Assembly: GCA_052078155.1 (NCBI GenBank)
Contig: JBQJBP010000002.1
Location: 310,001-374,000, forward strand
DNA from: CAXBMB01 sp052078155
GTDB taxonomy: Bacteria > Pseudomonadota > Alphaproteobacteria > Kiloniellales > DSM-21159
Length of the DNA: 64,000 nucleotides
Direction of reading: 5' to 3'
The notes under the pieces were generated by a model. That model saw only the letters and a program-made list of their open reading frames with translations. It searched no databases and was not told where the DNA came from. Position numbers and translations under genes: made by a program. Positions 27,079 to 36,497 of the stretch are shown in pieces (positions within the stretch are counted from its first letter, which is position 1; each line of letters starts with the position of its first letter).

Positions 27079-28425
27079 TTAATCCAGCCCCAGCAGATCC
27101 ACAGTCGCACCGACCCCACCAACAGCCTGGGCAGGTAAGGGCCTGAAATCTCCCTTTGGAACAAAGCCCTGACTTTCCCCCAGATTGTAGCTGTCGGCTG
27201 TCACCAGGCCCCGGGTTCCTGCGGATTTGTTGTGCTTTTCCAGCTTGGCGGAGAGGTTGACAGCGTCGCCAATCACGGTGATCTCCAGCCGCGTCTTGTC
27301 CCCAACGGTGCCAAAAAGGATGGGGCCGGTGGCCAGTGCGCCGTTGATTTCAGGGCAGGACAGGCCCTGGGCCGCCCGTTCCGCTTTCCAGGCATCCGCT
27401 GCAAGAATGATCTCTTCCAGCGCTCTCAGACCGTCAGCAGCATAGGTCTCGTTGGGTTCAGCAGCCCCAAAGGTTGCCATGATGCCGTCGCCCAGAAACT
27501 TGTCGATGGAGCCCCCGTGCCGCTGGATAATGGGCACGCAGCGGGCCTGATAGTCCCCCAGCACTGCGAGCACCGTTTCCGGTGATTCACTTTCTGCCAG
27601 ACGGGTAAAACCGCGCAGATCCAGATTCAGAATGGCGGCTTCACAGATTTCAGCGCTGCCGGCAGTGATTTCCTTGTCCGCACCTTTGATCTTGTTGGCC
27701 ACTTCGGGGGCAAAAAAGCGGGAGAGTTCCTGCGCTGCCAGGTTCTCTGACACGGATCGCACAAGCAGGTCGCGGCCCCGCACCAGCGCCACCCCCAGGA
27801 TGATCGACACCACCAGGATCGAGATGATCTTGTCGAACTCCGCCCCCATCAGGACGGCGTTGGAGGTCAGATAATCCACGTAGCTGCGGGTGATCATGGT
27901 GTCGGTCGGATCAATGGTGATCACGTAGTACAGCATGCCCGTCCAGCCCAGCGCTCCAACCACACCGGTCAGGACCACAAAACGCGCATCAAACCGCAAA
28001 GCCCTCAGGGCAATGAAGATGAAGATGTAAAGCAAGGTCGGCGCTTTGAGATAGAACGACGCAGGCTGGCCGTACTGCAGATGAAAGGTCCAGATCAGGA
28101 TCATCAGCAAGGCAACGTCCATCACGATGGACACAGCCACCGCCCAGTCAGGCAACCGTCCTTTGTGCGCCCAGATGATCCGGACCACTGTCAAAAAGAA
28201 GTAGATACCCAGCACCCAGGGCACCGGATGCACCGGCAGATCCTGGCTAAGGGTCATGGGCGCGGTCTTGGGAGACAGGAGATAGAGGGACCCGAACAAG
28301 GAGACCACAATCAGCTGTATCCAGCCGATCAGTTGCTCAGTCCTGTCTTCCTGCCGTTCAATGGCCTGACGCACCCGTTCCGGCAGTTTGGCCTGTGCTT
28401 CGCGTCCACCAAGTAGTTTCAGCAC
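27079..28425 (-). CDS. Membrane-bound class III adenylate/guanylate cyclase
   Basis: A 448-residue protein with about six hydrophobic spans in residues 35-225 and a C-terminal class III cyclase domain (about 255-448). Metal-binding aspartates are seen in LNLDLRGFTRLA and KFLGDGIMATFG. The substrate and transition-state segment reads IGDAVNLSAKLEKHN, where the usual NxxxR arginine is Lys. The start is GTG with GGGAG seven bases upstream. It makes cAMP or cGMP; the base cannot be told. The cyclic-nucleotide-binding protein at 12307 and the MBL hydrolase at 30541 may be in the same circuit. The changed Arg may lower activity or be a feature of this subfamily. Confidence 0.87.
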   Translation of the reverse strand: MLKLLGGREAQAKLPERVRQAIERQEDRTEQLIGWIQLIVVSLFGSLYLLSPKTAPMTLSQDLPVHPVPWVLGIYFFLTVVRIIWAHKGRLPDWAVAVSIVMDVALLMILIWTFHLQYGQPASFYLKAPTLLYIFIFIALRALRFDARFVVLTGVVGALGWTGMLYYVITIDPTDTMITRSYVDYLTSNAVLMGAEFDKIISILVVSIILGVALVRGRDLLVRSVSENLAAQELSRFFAPEVANKIKGADKEITAGSAEICEAAILNLDLRGFTRLAESESPETVLAVLGDYQARCVPIIQRHGGSIDKFLGDGIMATFGAAEPNETYAADGLRALEEIILAADAWKAERAAQGLSCPEINGALATGPILFGTVGDKTRLEITVIGDAVNLSAKLEKHNKSAGTRGLVTADSYNLGESQGFVPKGDFRPLPAQAVGGVGATVDLLGLD

Positions 28426-28604
28426 CGCCTTCTCCCTTTTGCTTTCCGCTGTGATGGCGCTGTCCGGTAAAACAGCGGCTCTTCGGCTTGCCGGTTCATA
28501 TGGGCGGCCCGAAAACTCAAGTCACGTCAGAACTCCGTGATCTCTCGGTGAGGGTCAGCCATCTGATGCCTGTGCCTGCCCTGGTCCCTGAGACATCAGA
28601 GAGT

Positions 28605-29459
28605 TTACAGCTTTTCCAGCCAGAGGCTTGTTTCCAGTGCACCGGGCCGCAGCTCCAGTTGCCCGGCCACAGATCCTGCCACCGCCTTTTCCAGGCGCGT
28701 TGCAGCATAGTGACTGGACCAGAGCACATCCCATTGATCTGAAAAAACCAGTGGCAAAAAGGCCAGCTGCTCGTTGTACCCCCGCCAATCCCAGGAAGCC
28801 GGATAGTCATCGGGCAGCAGAATATCATGAACATGCAGCAGAACCCCGGACGGCAGACGCGGCAGGATCCGGCCAAAGAAAACATCCAGATCTGTGCCCG
28901 GCATCAGGATATGACTGGAATCGATGGACAGTACATCGCCGGCCTGCAGCGCATCAATCGCGGCCCAGGACGCCTTTTGCAGCACCTGCCGTTCCAAAGT
29001 CAGGGGCAGCCCGGCCAGATCGGCGCGGGGCACCGGATCAATGGCTGTGACGGCCGTGTCCAGTCCCCCATCCTTGACAGCGCGCATGATAAATCTTGTG
29101 GAATGGCCGGACCCCACCTCCACCAGACGTGCGGGTTTACGCTCCCGCAACAGCGTATAGAAAACGGCGGCATCAAGCCGGGGAAACCAGTCCTGGCCAA
29201 AGCGGGGTTCCGGGGGTGGCAGCTGACCAATGGCCGTCAGATCCTCGGCATAGCGGTCCAGAGCGGCCAGCAGGCCTTCAAACTCAGGCTTCTTGGCAGC
29301 AAAGAGCGCTTCGACTTCCGGATAACCGGGTCTTTGTCCGGCAGGCGCCAGGGTGTCGGCATAGCGGTAGGGAATGAAAAACCCCCGCCGGGCCATTCCC
29401 AACAGGGTGGGCAGGCCTAGCTTAAAGCGACGCCAACGGCCGCGCAGAGAAGTCGACAC
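28605..29459 (-). CDS. Class I SAM-dependent methyltransferase-like protein
   Basis: A 284-residue protein. The SAM-binding motif I is VEVGSGHSTRF (about 112-122), followed by AIDPVPRADL, where the acidic residue would bind ribose, then VLSIDSSHIL and GVLLHVHDILLPDDYP, as in Methyltransf_24-type proteins that act on small molecules or glycan residues. The N-terminal 80 residues are basic at first (RGRWRRFKLG) and otherwise unassigned. The start is a GTG with a weak ribosome binding site; Met at residue 22 is an alternative. It is not tightly linked to neighbours. Substrate unknown. Confidence 0.65.
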   Translation of the reverse strand: MSTSLRGRWRRFKLGLPTLLGMARRGFFIPYRYADTLAPAGQRPGYPEVEALFAAKKPEFEGLLAALDRYAEDLTAIGQLPPPEPRFGQDWFPRLDAAVFYTLLRERKPARLVEVGSGHSTRFIMRAVKDGGLDTAVTAIDPVPRADLAGLPLTLERQVLQKASWAAIDALQAGDVLSIDSSHILMPGTDLDVFFGRILPRLPSGVLLHVHDILLPDDYPASWDWRGYNEQLAFLPLVFSDQWDVLWSSHYAATRLEKAVAGSVAGQLELRPGALETSLWLEKL

Positions 29460-29635
29460 TGTTTAGAGATCCCGGAATGAAAACAGACCCCCCCTCCTAC
29501 CACTGCAGAAAGCGCAATCCAAGCAAACCTCTGTGATCGCTACTTTTTGTCTGTACTTTTTCTCTGCGCTAAAGTGCGGCAGAAGCAATAGCAGGCGGTA
29601 AGCCCAACATTTTCATAAAGACAACCGGAACCAGC

Positions 29636-30403
29636 ATGACGTCTCAGAAACAACAGGCGCTAAAGGAAAACCACTTCGACAAAGGGGGCCAAAACTATGC
29701 CCTCCATCGGCCAACCTATCCGGACCGCCTGGCCCACCTTCTGGCAGACCTGTCTCCCTCAAGAGACCTGGCCCTGGACGTCGGCTGCGGCAACGGTCAG
29801 CTTTCCTGCCTGTTGGCCAAAGAGTTTGCTCAGGTCATTGCCACCGACCCCAGTGCCGAACAGATTGCCAACGCCAGACCCTGCCCTTCTGTGATCTACA
29901 AGACAGAAGCCGCAGAGCAGATTGATCTGGAAGACCGGTCTGTGGACCTGATCGTTGCGGCCCAGGCGGCCCATTGGTTCGATCTGCCCCGGTTCTATGA
30001 GGAAGTGAGGCGGGTCAGCAAACCGGGCGGAGCCCTGGCTCTGATCTCCTACGGCGTTCCGGAATTGCAAGGGGAGATCGGGGCCCTGTTCAACCGCTTT
30101 TACTGGCAGGACATTCACCACTTCTGGCCGGCTGGTCGAAAGCATGTGGAAGAAGGCTACAAAAGCCTGTCGTTTCCCTTCGAAGAAACGCCCCTGCCAG
30201 CCCTGGCCATTGAACGGCAATGGACCTGCGATGAGGTGATCGGCTACATCCGCACCTGGTCTGCAGCCCGTCAGGCTGAAACAGCCGGAGAAATTGGTTT
30301 GTTTGATGCCTTTTACGGGGTCTTCAGACAGGCATGGGGAGATCCTCAGGTCCGGCATCCCATTGTCTGGCCCATTGTGGGCCGCCTGGCGATTATGCCC
30401 TGA
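29636..30403 (+). CDS. Class I SAM-dependent methyltransferase
   Basis: A 255-residue methyltransferase of the Methyltransf_11/Tmt1-like type. Motif I is LDVGCGNGQLS (about 47-57), the acidic ribose-binding residue lies in VIATDPSAEQI, and the segment VDLIVAAQAAHWFDLPRFYEE is typical of trans-aconitate-methyltransferase-like proteins. VRRVSKPGGALALISYG closes the core fold. It stands alone on the plus strand between two minus-strand genes. The family methylates small carboxylates and similar compounds, but the substrate cannot be predicted here. Confidence 0.82.
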   Translation: MTSQKQQALKENHFDKGGQNYALHRPTYPDRLAHLLADLSPSRDLALDVGCGNGQLSCLLAKEFAQVIATDPSAEQIANARPCPSVIYKTEAAEQIDLEDRSVDLIVAAQAAHWFDLPRFYEEVRRVSKPGGALALISYGVPELQGEIGALFNRFYWQDIHHFWPAGRKHVEEGYKSLSFPFEETPLPALAIERQWTCDEVIGYIRTWSAARQAETAGEIGLFDAFYGVFRQAWGDPQVRHPIVWPIVGRLAIMP

Positions 30404-30540
30404 CGACAGGGTGCGCCAGCAGACGGGCAGGATCTGACCTTTGCCGGAGTGACTCCGCCAACAGGCCTGACGCTCAATGCCAGTCAAAAAGTGCAGAAAT
30501 GGGACGAAAAAAGCAGCCGTTATCCAACAAGAACTGTTGA

Positions 30541-31389
30541 TCAGGCGGTCAGTACCAGGCCTTCCCGGGCAACTACTGTTCCGGGGCGTAGCGTTTGGGC
30601 TTTCTCAGCAATGGCGTCCATGGCGTCATCGTTGTGAGCCGGGTCGTGATGGAAAATCACCAGGTTTTTTGCATTGGCAGCTTCCACCAGGCGCAAACCT
30701 TCCTGCCAGGTGGAATGGCCCCAGCCTTTGAAGGATTTTTCATACTCTTCATCGCTGTAGCTGCAGTCATAAACGACATATTCGGCGTCTTTGATCAGCT
30801 CAACGATGGCCGGATCCCGGCGGCCTTCGTAGTGTTCCGTGTCAGTGACATAGCAGATGGCGCGCCCCCCATATTCCACACGATAGCCCGTTGCCCGGTT
30901 GGGGTGATTGAGAGGCGTGGTCTTCATGGTGATGCCGCCGCCCAGGTCAAAGGACTTGCCCGCCTGAAAATCCAGGTAGTGGACGTCAGCTTCAAAGATT
31001 TCCGGCGGAACCGGGAAAATTGGGTCGGCCATAAAGTTGCAGAGAACTTCATTTAGAGAACGTTCAGGCGCCAGATGCCCCGCATGCAGCCTAATGGTGT
31101 TGCGAGGCTCAAAAAAGGGCCCGAAGAAAGGAATGCCCGCAATATGATCCATGTGGGTGTGGGTCAGGAAGATATCAAAATCCATCCCGCCACAGGATTG
31201 CTGTTCTACACAGAGATTGGATCCAAGAGACCGCAAACCCGTGCCAGCGTCCAGAATGAGCAGCCGATTGCCACAGCGCACTTCCAGACAGGAGGTGTTT
31301 CCGCCATAGCGTTCAAAATCATGGCCGGGGCAGGCAATGGAGCCACGCACCCCCCAGAACTTAACGGTGAAATCACTCAGGCTGCTCAC
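30541..31389 (-). CDS. MBL-fold metallo-hydrolase (VRGS subfamily)
   Basis: A 282-residue metallo-beta-lactamase-fold protein. It begins VKFWGVRGSIACPG, the signature start of a subfamily whose members also occur fused to signalling domains such as GAF or response-regulator modules. Zinc ligands are HTHMDH (77-82), then LNHPN, TDTEHYE and a late FHHDPAHND. The active site should bind two metals and hydrolyse a phosphodiester or ester. It is 121 bases downstream of the response-regulator gene on the same strand, a possible functional pairing. A role in cyclic nucleotide breakdown is conceivable given the cyclase nearby but unproven. Confidence 0.8.
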   Translation of the reverse strand: MSSLSDFTVKFWGVRGSIACPGHDFERYGGNTSCLEVRCGNRLLILDAGTGLRSLGSNLCVEQQSCGGMDFDIFLTHTHMDHIAGIPFFGPFFEPRNTIRLHAGHLAPERSLNEVLCNFMADPIFPVPPEIFEADVHYLDFQAGKSFDLGGGITMKTTPLNHPNRATGYRVEYGGRAICYVTDTEHYEGRRDPAIVELIKDAEYVVYDCSYSDEEYEKSFKGWGHSTWQEGLRLVEAANAKNLVIFHHDPAHNDDAMDAIAEKAQTLRPGTVVAREGLVLTA

Positions 31390-31510
31390 CGACCCCTCCT
31401 TAACCGCAACAAACGGGTCGGAAACCGCGCCCGGAATCAGATTGTACTGAGACTTTGGCGGCCCGCAGCCGGTTTGTTGCTTGTGGAGGTTTAATCATCA
31501 GTTTTCAGCA

Positions 31511-32206
31511 TCAGGGAACCAGGCGATAGCCACCCGGCTCCGTGACCAGAATCTCCGCATTGGAAGGATCGGGCTCAATCTTTTGGCGCAAACGATAGAC
31601 ATGGGTTTCCAGCGTGTGGGTCGTGACCCCTGCGTTGTAACCCCAGACTTCCCCCAGAAGAGTATCTCGTCCGACGGTCTTATCACCTGATCGGTAAAGA
31701 TACTTTAAAATGGCGGTTTCTTTTTCTGTCAGTCGTACTTTTTTCCCGTCTTCATCCTGCAAAAGGACCTTTGCAGCCGGGCGGAAAGAGTAAGGACCAA
31801 TGGTAAAGACAGCGTCTTCACTTTGTTCGTGCTGACGCAGTTGCGCCCGCAGGCGGGCCAGAAGAACCCCAAGGCGGAAGGGCTTGGTGACATAGTCATT
31901 GGCACCGCTTTCCAGGCCCAGAATGGTGTCCGCATCTGAGTCCATGGCGGTCAGCATGATAACAGGGGCTTTCACACCGCTGCGGCGCAGCAGGCGGCAG
32001 GCTTCCCGACCATCCATATCCGGCAGGCCTACATCCAGCAGAATGGCGTCGAAGTACTCATTCTTCGCCACTTCCAGAGCTTCGCCTGCGGTCTGGGCTT
32101 CAATGGTGATAAAATCTTCGTGTAAACGCAGTTGTTCAGACAAAGAAGAGCGCAAGGGCTCATCATCATCGACCAGGAGGATTTTTTTTGCCGTTGTGTT
32201 ACGCAT
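31511..32206 (-). CDS. OmpR-family response regulator, orphan
   Basis: A 231-residue two-domain regulator. The receiver (1-120) has the acidic triad LVDDDE, phospho-acceptor Asp 58 (ILLDVGLP), the conserved Thr in MLTAMD and Lys in VTKPF. The C-terminal winged helix (about 132-231) has LTEKETAILKYL and THTLETHVYRLRQKIE. No histidine kinase gene is adjacent, so it is an orphan. The next gene on the strand is the MBL hydrolase. DNA target unknown. Confidence 0.92.
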   Translation of the reverse strand: MRNTTAKKILLVDDDEPLRSSLSEQLRLHEDFITIEAQTAGEALEVAKNEYFDAILLDVGLPDMDGREACRLLRRSGVKAPVIMLTAMDSDADTILGLESGANDYVTKPFRLGVLLARLRAQLRQHEQSEDAVFTIGPYSFRPAAKVLLQDEDGKKVRLTEKETAILKYLYRSGDKTVGRDTLLGEVWGYNAGVTTHTLETHVYRLRQKIEPDPSNAEILVTEPGGYRLVP

Positions 32207-32258
32207 TACTTGTCACATACGACCCTTTGATTGGAAGTTCAATAAAAAGCCCGGATAT

Positions 32259-33131
32259 TCAGTCAATTTTGCCGTTTTTCACCAAATCCAGGACAGCCTT
32301 GTAAAGGGGATGGCCCTCTTCACAGAGAGCATCCATAGCCGAGAAATGGTGTCGCGCAGGCAAATCTACAATCCTTATTGGAAAATTAGCCTGCTGACGC
32401 AAATCCGCAAAATCTCTTTGCTGATCACGAAACTCTTCAGGTTCCGTTTCCCCCACCGTCAGAATCATGGGCAAGGGTTTTGTCTGGGGCAGTCGCTGAG
32501 GGCTGGCTGAGGCGATGGCCTGTGGCGTGATGTTCAGGACATCCTGCTGATAGCAATAGGACAGCGGCTCCAGATCATAGAGGCCGGAAATGCAACAGCC
32601 CCCTTTCAGCAGATCCTCCGGCAGACCCAGGGCCGTCCAGTCGGTCAGCAACGCCATGGCCGTCAAATGGCCACCTGCGGAATGCCCGGACACGAAGATC
32701 CGGCTGCGGTCAAAAGCCAGCGCTTTTTCATTGTAGATCCAGCCTACCGCCGCCTGCACGTCGTCGACGATTTCCGGGATGGTGACCTGGGGACAGAGGC
32801 GATAGCTGATCATCGCCACAGAGACGCCCTCTTTCACAAAAGCCGGGGCCCAGGCTGAAAAGTCATCCTTGCTGAGGGCCTGCCAGTAGCCGCCATGGAT
32901 GAAGATCAGAAGGGGAGTGTTGTCGCCCGCGTCAAAGTAGTCCAGACGGTGACGGGGGTCAGGACCATAAGACAGATCAAAGCGGTCATTGGGACCGGCT
33001 GCCGCACGCGTTGCCGCGCTGTCAGCTGTCCAGCGGGCGAAGATCTCTGGGTGCTCCGGCGTTCGGTCTCTTAGATTAAACTGCTTATCTAAGCCGGCTT
33101 TGTCATAGCCCCGCCAAAGCGCCTCACCCAT
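32259..33131 (-). CDS. Alpha/beta hydrolase, arylformamidase-like
   Basis: A 290-residue alpha/beta hydrolase. HGGYW at residues 79-83 forms the oxyanion-hole motif diagnostic of kynurenine-formamidase-like enzymes, and GHSAGG carries the nucleophile Ser 151. The last histidine (ARHHFSAMDAL) is the probable catalytic His. Arylformamidase hydrolyses N-formylkynurenine in tryptophan breakdown, but many relatives act on other amides or esters, and no kynurenine genes are nearby. AAAGGGA precedes the ATG. The leader contains AAAGAGC-TGA-GCTCTTT (33150-33166), a possible operator. It ends 52 bases from the response-regulator start on the same strand. Confidence 0.78.
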   Translation of the reverse strand: MGEALWRGYDKAGLDKQFNLRDRTPEHPEIFARWTADSAATRAAAGPNDRFDLSYGPDPRHRLDYFDAGDNTPLLIFIHGGYWQALSKDDFSAWAPAFVKEGVSVAMISYRLCPQVTIPEIVDDVQAAVGWIYNEKALAFDRSRIFVSGHSAGGHLTAMALLTDWTALGLPEDLLKGGCCISGLYDLEPLSYCYQQDVLNITPQAIASASPQRLPQTKPLPMILTVGETEPEEFRDQQRDFADLRQQANFPIRIVDLPARHHFSAMDALCEEGHPLYKAVLDLVKNGKID

Positions 33132-33523
33132 AGTCCCTGGTCCCTTTCTAAAGAGCTGAGCTCTTTTTGCTTTTGCCCTGTTTCAATTGTTAATGCCAAG
33201 TCCCAGCGATAAAAATCAAGCAGCCTTTTCTGGAAAACCGGCTTTTCACCTAAGAGACAGGCAACCTTTCATGCAATCGGCGCCGCCGGATGTGCCCGTC
33301 CGGCACCTTTCTTTTGCATAAGGGGCCTCTAAACCCGCTCTTCACTCTGCCTATCTAAGATGTGAAGTGAGCGGCGAATGACCCACCCGTCAGGGCAGAA
33401 CCGGAAACCACTGATCAGATCAAAAGGGCCAAAAAAAACAAGGTGCCAGTGCAAACTGGGCTTGTAAAATGGGTCCCTGTCAGAGGAAGCTTGAGTGAAA
33501 CAAACATCTAGAGTTAAAGCCGG
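33132..33523. other. 392-base divergent gap before ribA, no riboswitch seen
   Basis: It holds the short inverted repeat at 33150-33166 near the hydrolase start and GCCGGA (33285-33290) / TCCGGC (33299-33304), a weak hairpin. I looked for the conserved blocks of an FMN riboswitch ahead of ribA and did not find them. Confidence 0.4.
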
Positions 33524-34645
33524 ATGATCGACTTTTTTGCAAACAACCCTTTGGTACCGGGAGAACGGACAGTGGACCCCGCTGTCGCCCGGGTGGTCGA
33601 TCGTGCCATCAGCGACCTGCGCCGGGATTTGCCCGTCCGGCTGGTGGATGCCAAAGGCAAGGCTTATCTGATCCTGGCAGCTGATTCTCTGGCCCAGCCC
33701 AATCTCTCAGATCTGATGGAAATGGGTGCGGGCAGTGCAGCCCTCCTGCTGACCAACCGGCGCACGGCCTTCCTGGGGCTTGAAAGCGACGATCCCGTTC
33801 TGGCTTTCGATCTGACAGATGTCAGCGCCGAGACCGCACTGAAACTGGCCAACCCGACCATTGGTCTGGAAGACCAGGCAGGCAAGCTGCCTCCCCGGGT
33901 CTATCTGACACCCGGCGCCATGGAAGCCGCCATTGCGCTGGCCAAATCGGCCCGTCTTCTGCCCGCCATGATCATGGTACGCGACGACGATGTGGCGCGC
34001 CCGACGCTGCTCAGCGTGACGGAAAAACAGGTGGTGCACTATCGGGAAAGAGCCAGCCAGTCTCTGACCCGGGTGGCAGACGCGCGCGTGCCCCTGTTTG
34101 ATTCAGAACACACACGTATCATCGCCTTTCGGCCGGCCGACGGCGGCCGGGAACATCTGGCCATTCAGGTGGGGGAGCTGCGTGAAGGACTGCCCCCGCT
34201 GATCCGCCTGCATTCGGAATGTTATACCGGTGATTTGCTGGGGTCTCTGCGCTGTGATTGCGGGGACCAGCTGCGCGGTGCCATTCAGGCCATGGCGAGC
34301 GAAGGCTCCGGTCTCCTTCTCTATCTGGCCCAGGAAGGCCGAAACATCGGGCTGGTGAACAAGCTGCGGGCTTACACCATGCAGGACCGGGGGTCTGATA
34401 CCCTGGATGCCAACGAAATTCTCGGCCATGAAGCTGACGAACGGCTCTACCAGCCAGCTGCGGAAATCCTGCGGCATCTGGATGTCAGCAAGGTACGGCT
34501 GCTGACCAACAACCCGGAAAAGGTCGATGGCCTGACCAGTTGTGGGGTTGAGGTCGTAGAGCGGGTGCCTCACTTCTTCCCGGCCAATGGCCACAACGAA
34601 ACCTACCTGAAAACCAAAGCCCAGCGCTTCGGACATCACCTCTGA
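33524..34645 (+). CDS. ribA: GTP cyclohydrolase II with N-terminal RibB-like domain
   Basis: A 373-residue protein. Residues about 150-373 are a GTP cyclohydrolase II: RLHSECYTGDLLGSLRCDCG supplies the zinc cysteines at 233, 244 and 246, QEGRNIGLVNKLRAY the GTP-binding and catalytic segment, and TNNPEKVDGL the base-recognition loop. Residues 1 to about 150 resemble a remnant DHBP synthase (RibB) domain without its usual acidic active-site motif, as in many alphaproteobacterial RibA proteins. It catalyses the first committed step of riboflavin synthesis in the cytosol. The ribosome binding site is weak. No other rib gene is adjacent. Confidence 0.88.
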   Translation: MIDFFANNPLVPGERTVDPAVARVVDRAISDLRRDLPVRLVDAKGKAYLILAADSLAQPNLSDLMEMGAGSAALLLTNRRTAFLGLESDDPVLAFDLTDVSAETALKLANPTIGLEDQAGKLPPRVYLTPGAMEAAIALAKSARLLPAMIMVRDDDVARPTLLSVTEKQVVHYRERASQSLTRVADARVPLFDSEHTRIIAFRPADGGREHLAIQVGELREGLPPLIRLHSECYTGDLLGSLRCDCGDQLRGAIQAMASEGSGLLLYLAQEGRNIGLVNKLRAYTMQDRGSDTLDANEILGHEADERLYQPAAEILRHLDVSKVRLLTNNPEKVDGLTSCGVEVVERVPHFFPANGHNETYLKTKAQRFGHHL

Positions 34646-34831
34646 CAGCAGACCGCCTTTCCTGCCTCTGCCATGCCGAAAGGTTTGCTGGCGCATGATA
34701 CGGCGCAACAGGCAAGATTTCCCTCATCAGGGAAAGTCCGGGTGGAAAAAATGACCGGCATTTCTTGCCAGGTTATGGCAAAAAGCGCTCCTGCCTGACA
34801 TTTAGCTCAATAGATTCAATATCTTAAAAAC

Positions 34832-34848
34832 TGGCCCGCCCTTTGCAT
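34832..34848 (+). promoter_or_regulatory. Strong sigma-54 promoter
   Basis: TGGCCCGCCCTTTGCAT matches the sigma-54 consensus, with GG (34833-34834) and GC (34845-34846) exactly ten bases apart and a canonical TTTGCA -12 box. Transcription should start about 11-13 bases past the GC, at about 34857-34859, which coincides with the ATG of the next gene. Confidence 0.8.
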
Positions 34849-34858
34849 AACCCAGGGC

Positions 34859-36271
34859 ATGGCACGTACAGATTTTGACCCCTTTACCCGTCCGCCGGTT
34901 GGCGAGCTGAAACGCTACATGGGAGCACAGGAAGAAGGCGCCACCGACGCCGCTTTCGATGATTTGGTTGACATGGTCAATCCGCTTCAGCATTTGCCTG
35001 TGGTCTCTACGCTCTATCGTGAGTTTACCGGTGACGGCATCTCCGGCCAGGCCCGCATTGTGGGCGGCACGCTGTTCGGTGGTCCGCTTGGCGCGCTGGC
35101 TTCAGTCGGTAATGAACTGCTGAAACAGGCAAGCGGCGCCGATCTGGGGGAGCATGCCATGGCTGCCCTGCTCGACAGAGATCTGCCGGATGACACCTAT
35201 TTCGCCAAAAACAACCAGCAAGTGGCCAGCTGGCGCGACAGCCTGTCCGTGGAACGGGACAGTGCTGGTTTTGACAGCTTTGATCCGGCCCGTGAGTTCT
35301 TGAAAAATCAGTCCGATGATCTGACGCTGGCGCAGGCTGAAAAGACAAAGACCATCCCGTCTGTCGAAACGGCTTCCCAGCCGGACAGGGTCGTAAACAC
35401 TGCCCAGACAGCACCGGCAGCCCAGAAGGACGCGTCCCCGGCTGCACAGCAGGTAACGGCAGAAAAACCAGCTGCGCAGACAGCTTTTACGCCGCAACAG
35501 CAAATCCCTCTGACTGGCCTGGCGGCCCTGGCGGCTTTTGCGGCTGATCAGCAAAACAGCAAAGTGTCTGCAGCTGTTGAACAGGCGAGCCCAGCCCCGT
35601 CTGCGCCCGCAACCCCCTCAGTTGCTGCAACAACGGGCGCCAGCAGCCAGACCTTTGACGAAACACCCGCCAACCTGGCCTTGCTGAACAATCTTCCTTT
35701 CCGGCCCACCAGCCCAGAACCAACCCCAACTGCCGGGACAAAAAACCAGGCATCTGAACCGGCGTCTCCCTCCGACGTTATGGCTCAGTCTCTTATGGCT
35801 GCCGAAAAAGCCATGGCCCGGAAGAACGATCAACCCATGGAGGGTCACCTGACCGGCACCGCAGCGCTGGCGGCTTTCGCAGCAGATCTGCGCCAGATCG
35901 GCCAACAGGCTCAGGGAATGGCTGCCGAAGAAACCAGCAAACCGGTTGAACCAGCCAAAGAACAGCCCAGCCCTCAGGTGGCTGCCAGCTATCCGCCCAA
36001 AAGCGCCTTTATGCCGTTGCGACCACGCAACTGGATGGGCAACCAGGTCCCCAGTCGCGCCAAACCTGAAGTGACCGCTGGACAACAGAATGCCGCTCGC
36101 AAAGGCGCGCAGGCCTACAGCCAGGCCGCAACCCGAGTGATGCAGCAGAACCCCAATCTGATCAGTTCTGATCCCACCGGTACCAGTGGAGTTGCCAGCA
36201 AAATGCTGGATGCGCTGGTGAAATATGAAGCCATGACCCAGAAACAGGCCCAGCAGGCCCAGGCTTTCTAA
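34859..36271 (+). CDS. Ala/Gln/Pro-rich protein of unknown function, sigma-54 controlled, probably flagellum-linked
   Basis: A 470-residue protein. Residues about 38-75 (MVNPLQHLPVVSTLYREFTGD, then GGTLFGGPLG) resemble a conserved segment of alphaproteobacterial proteins often found near flagellar genes. The remainder is low complexity and rich in Ala, Gln, Pro and Ser, and is probably disordered. Two copies of LTGxAALAAFAAD occur near residues 218 and 330. There is no signal peptide or membrane span. The sigma-54 promoter directly before it fits flagellar or motility regulation. The predicted transcript would be leaderless if translation starts at 34859; Met at residue 21 (34919) is an alternative with a weak ribosome binding site. 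Confidence 0.65.
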   Translation: MARTDFDPFTRPPVGELKRYMGAQEEGATDAAFDDLVDMVNPLQHLPVVSTLYREFTGDGISGQARIVGGTLFGGPLGALASVGNELLKQASGADLGEHAMAALLDRDLPDDTYFAKNNQQVASWRDSLSVERDSAGFDSFDPAREFLKNQSDDLTLAQAEKTKTIPSVETASQPDRVVNTAQTAPAAQKDASPAAQQVTAEKPAAQTAFTPQQQIPLTGLAALAAFAADQQNSKVSAAVEQASPAPSAPATPSVAATTGASSQTFDETPANLALLNNLPFRPTSPEPTPTAGTKNQASEPASPSDVMAQSLMAAEKAMARKNDQPMEGHLTGTAALAAFAADLRQIGQQAQGMAAEETSKPVEPAKEQPSPQVAASYPPKSAFMPLRPRNWMGNQVPSRAKPEVTAGQQNAARKGAQAYSQAATRVMQQNPNLISSDPTGTSGVASKMLDALVKYEAMTQKQAQQAQAF

Positions 36272-36497
36272 AAGACGATTGGTTTGCCTGTTGATGCCTC
36301 GGCGCTAACGCATAGGGCGCCTGACTTTCCACGGTGCTTAAGCACAGTCGAGAGGGGCGGTACCAACGACCAGTGGGGTCCCAAAGCGCGCCAACCCTCA
36401 AGATCATGTGATTTTTAAAAGTCGCTGACCAGATCAATTCATGAGTCTATGATCCCCCTTTTCGGCCGGTCACCGGTCATTTCTGTGGATAGAGATT

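Noticed and set aside
33400..33523. Possible FMN riboswitch ahead of ribA
   Set aside because: None of the conserved RFN blocks could be found.
36484..36492. TGTGGATAG resembling a DnaA box
   Set aside because: A single near-match with no cluster; not evidence of an origin.
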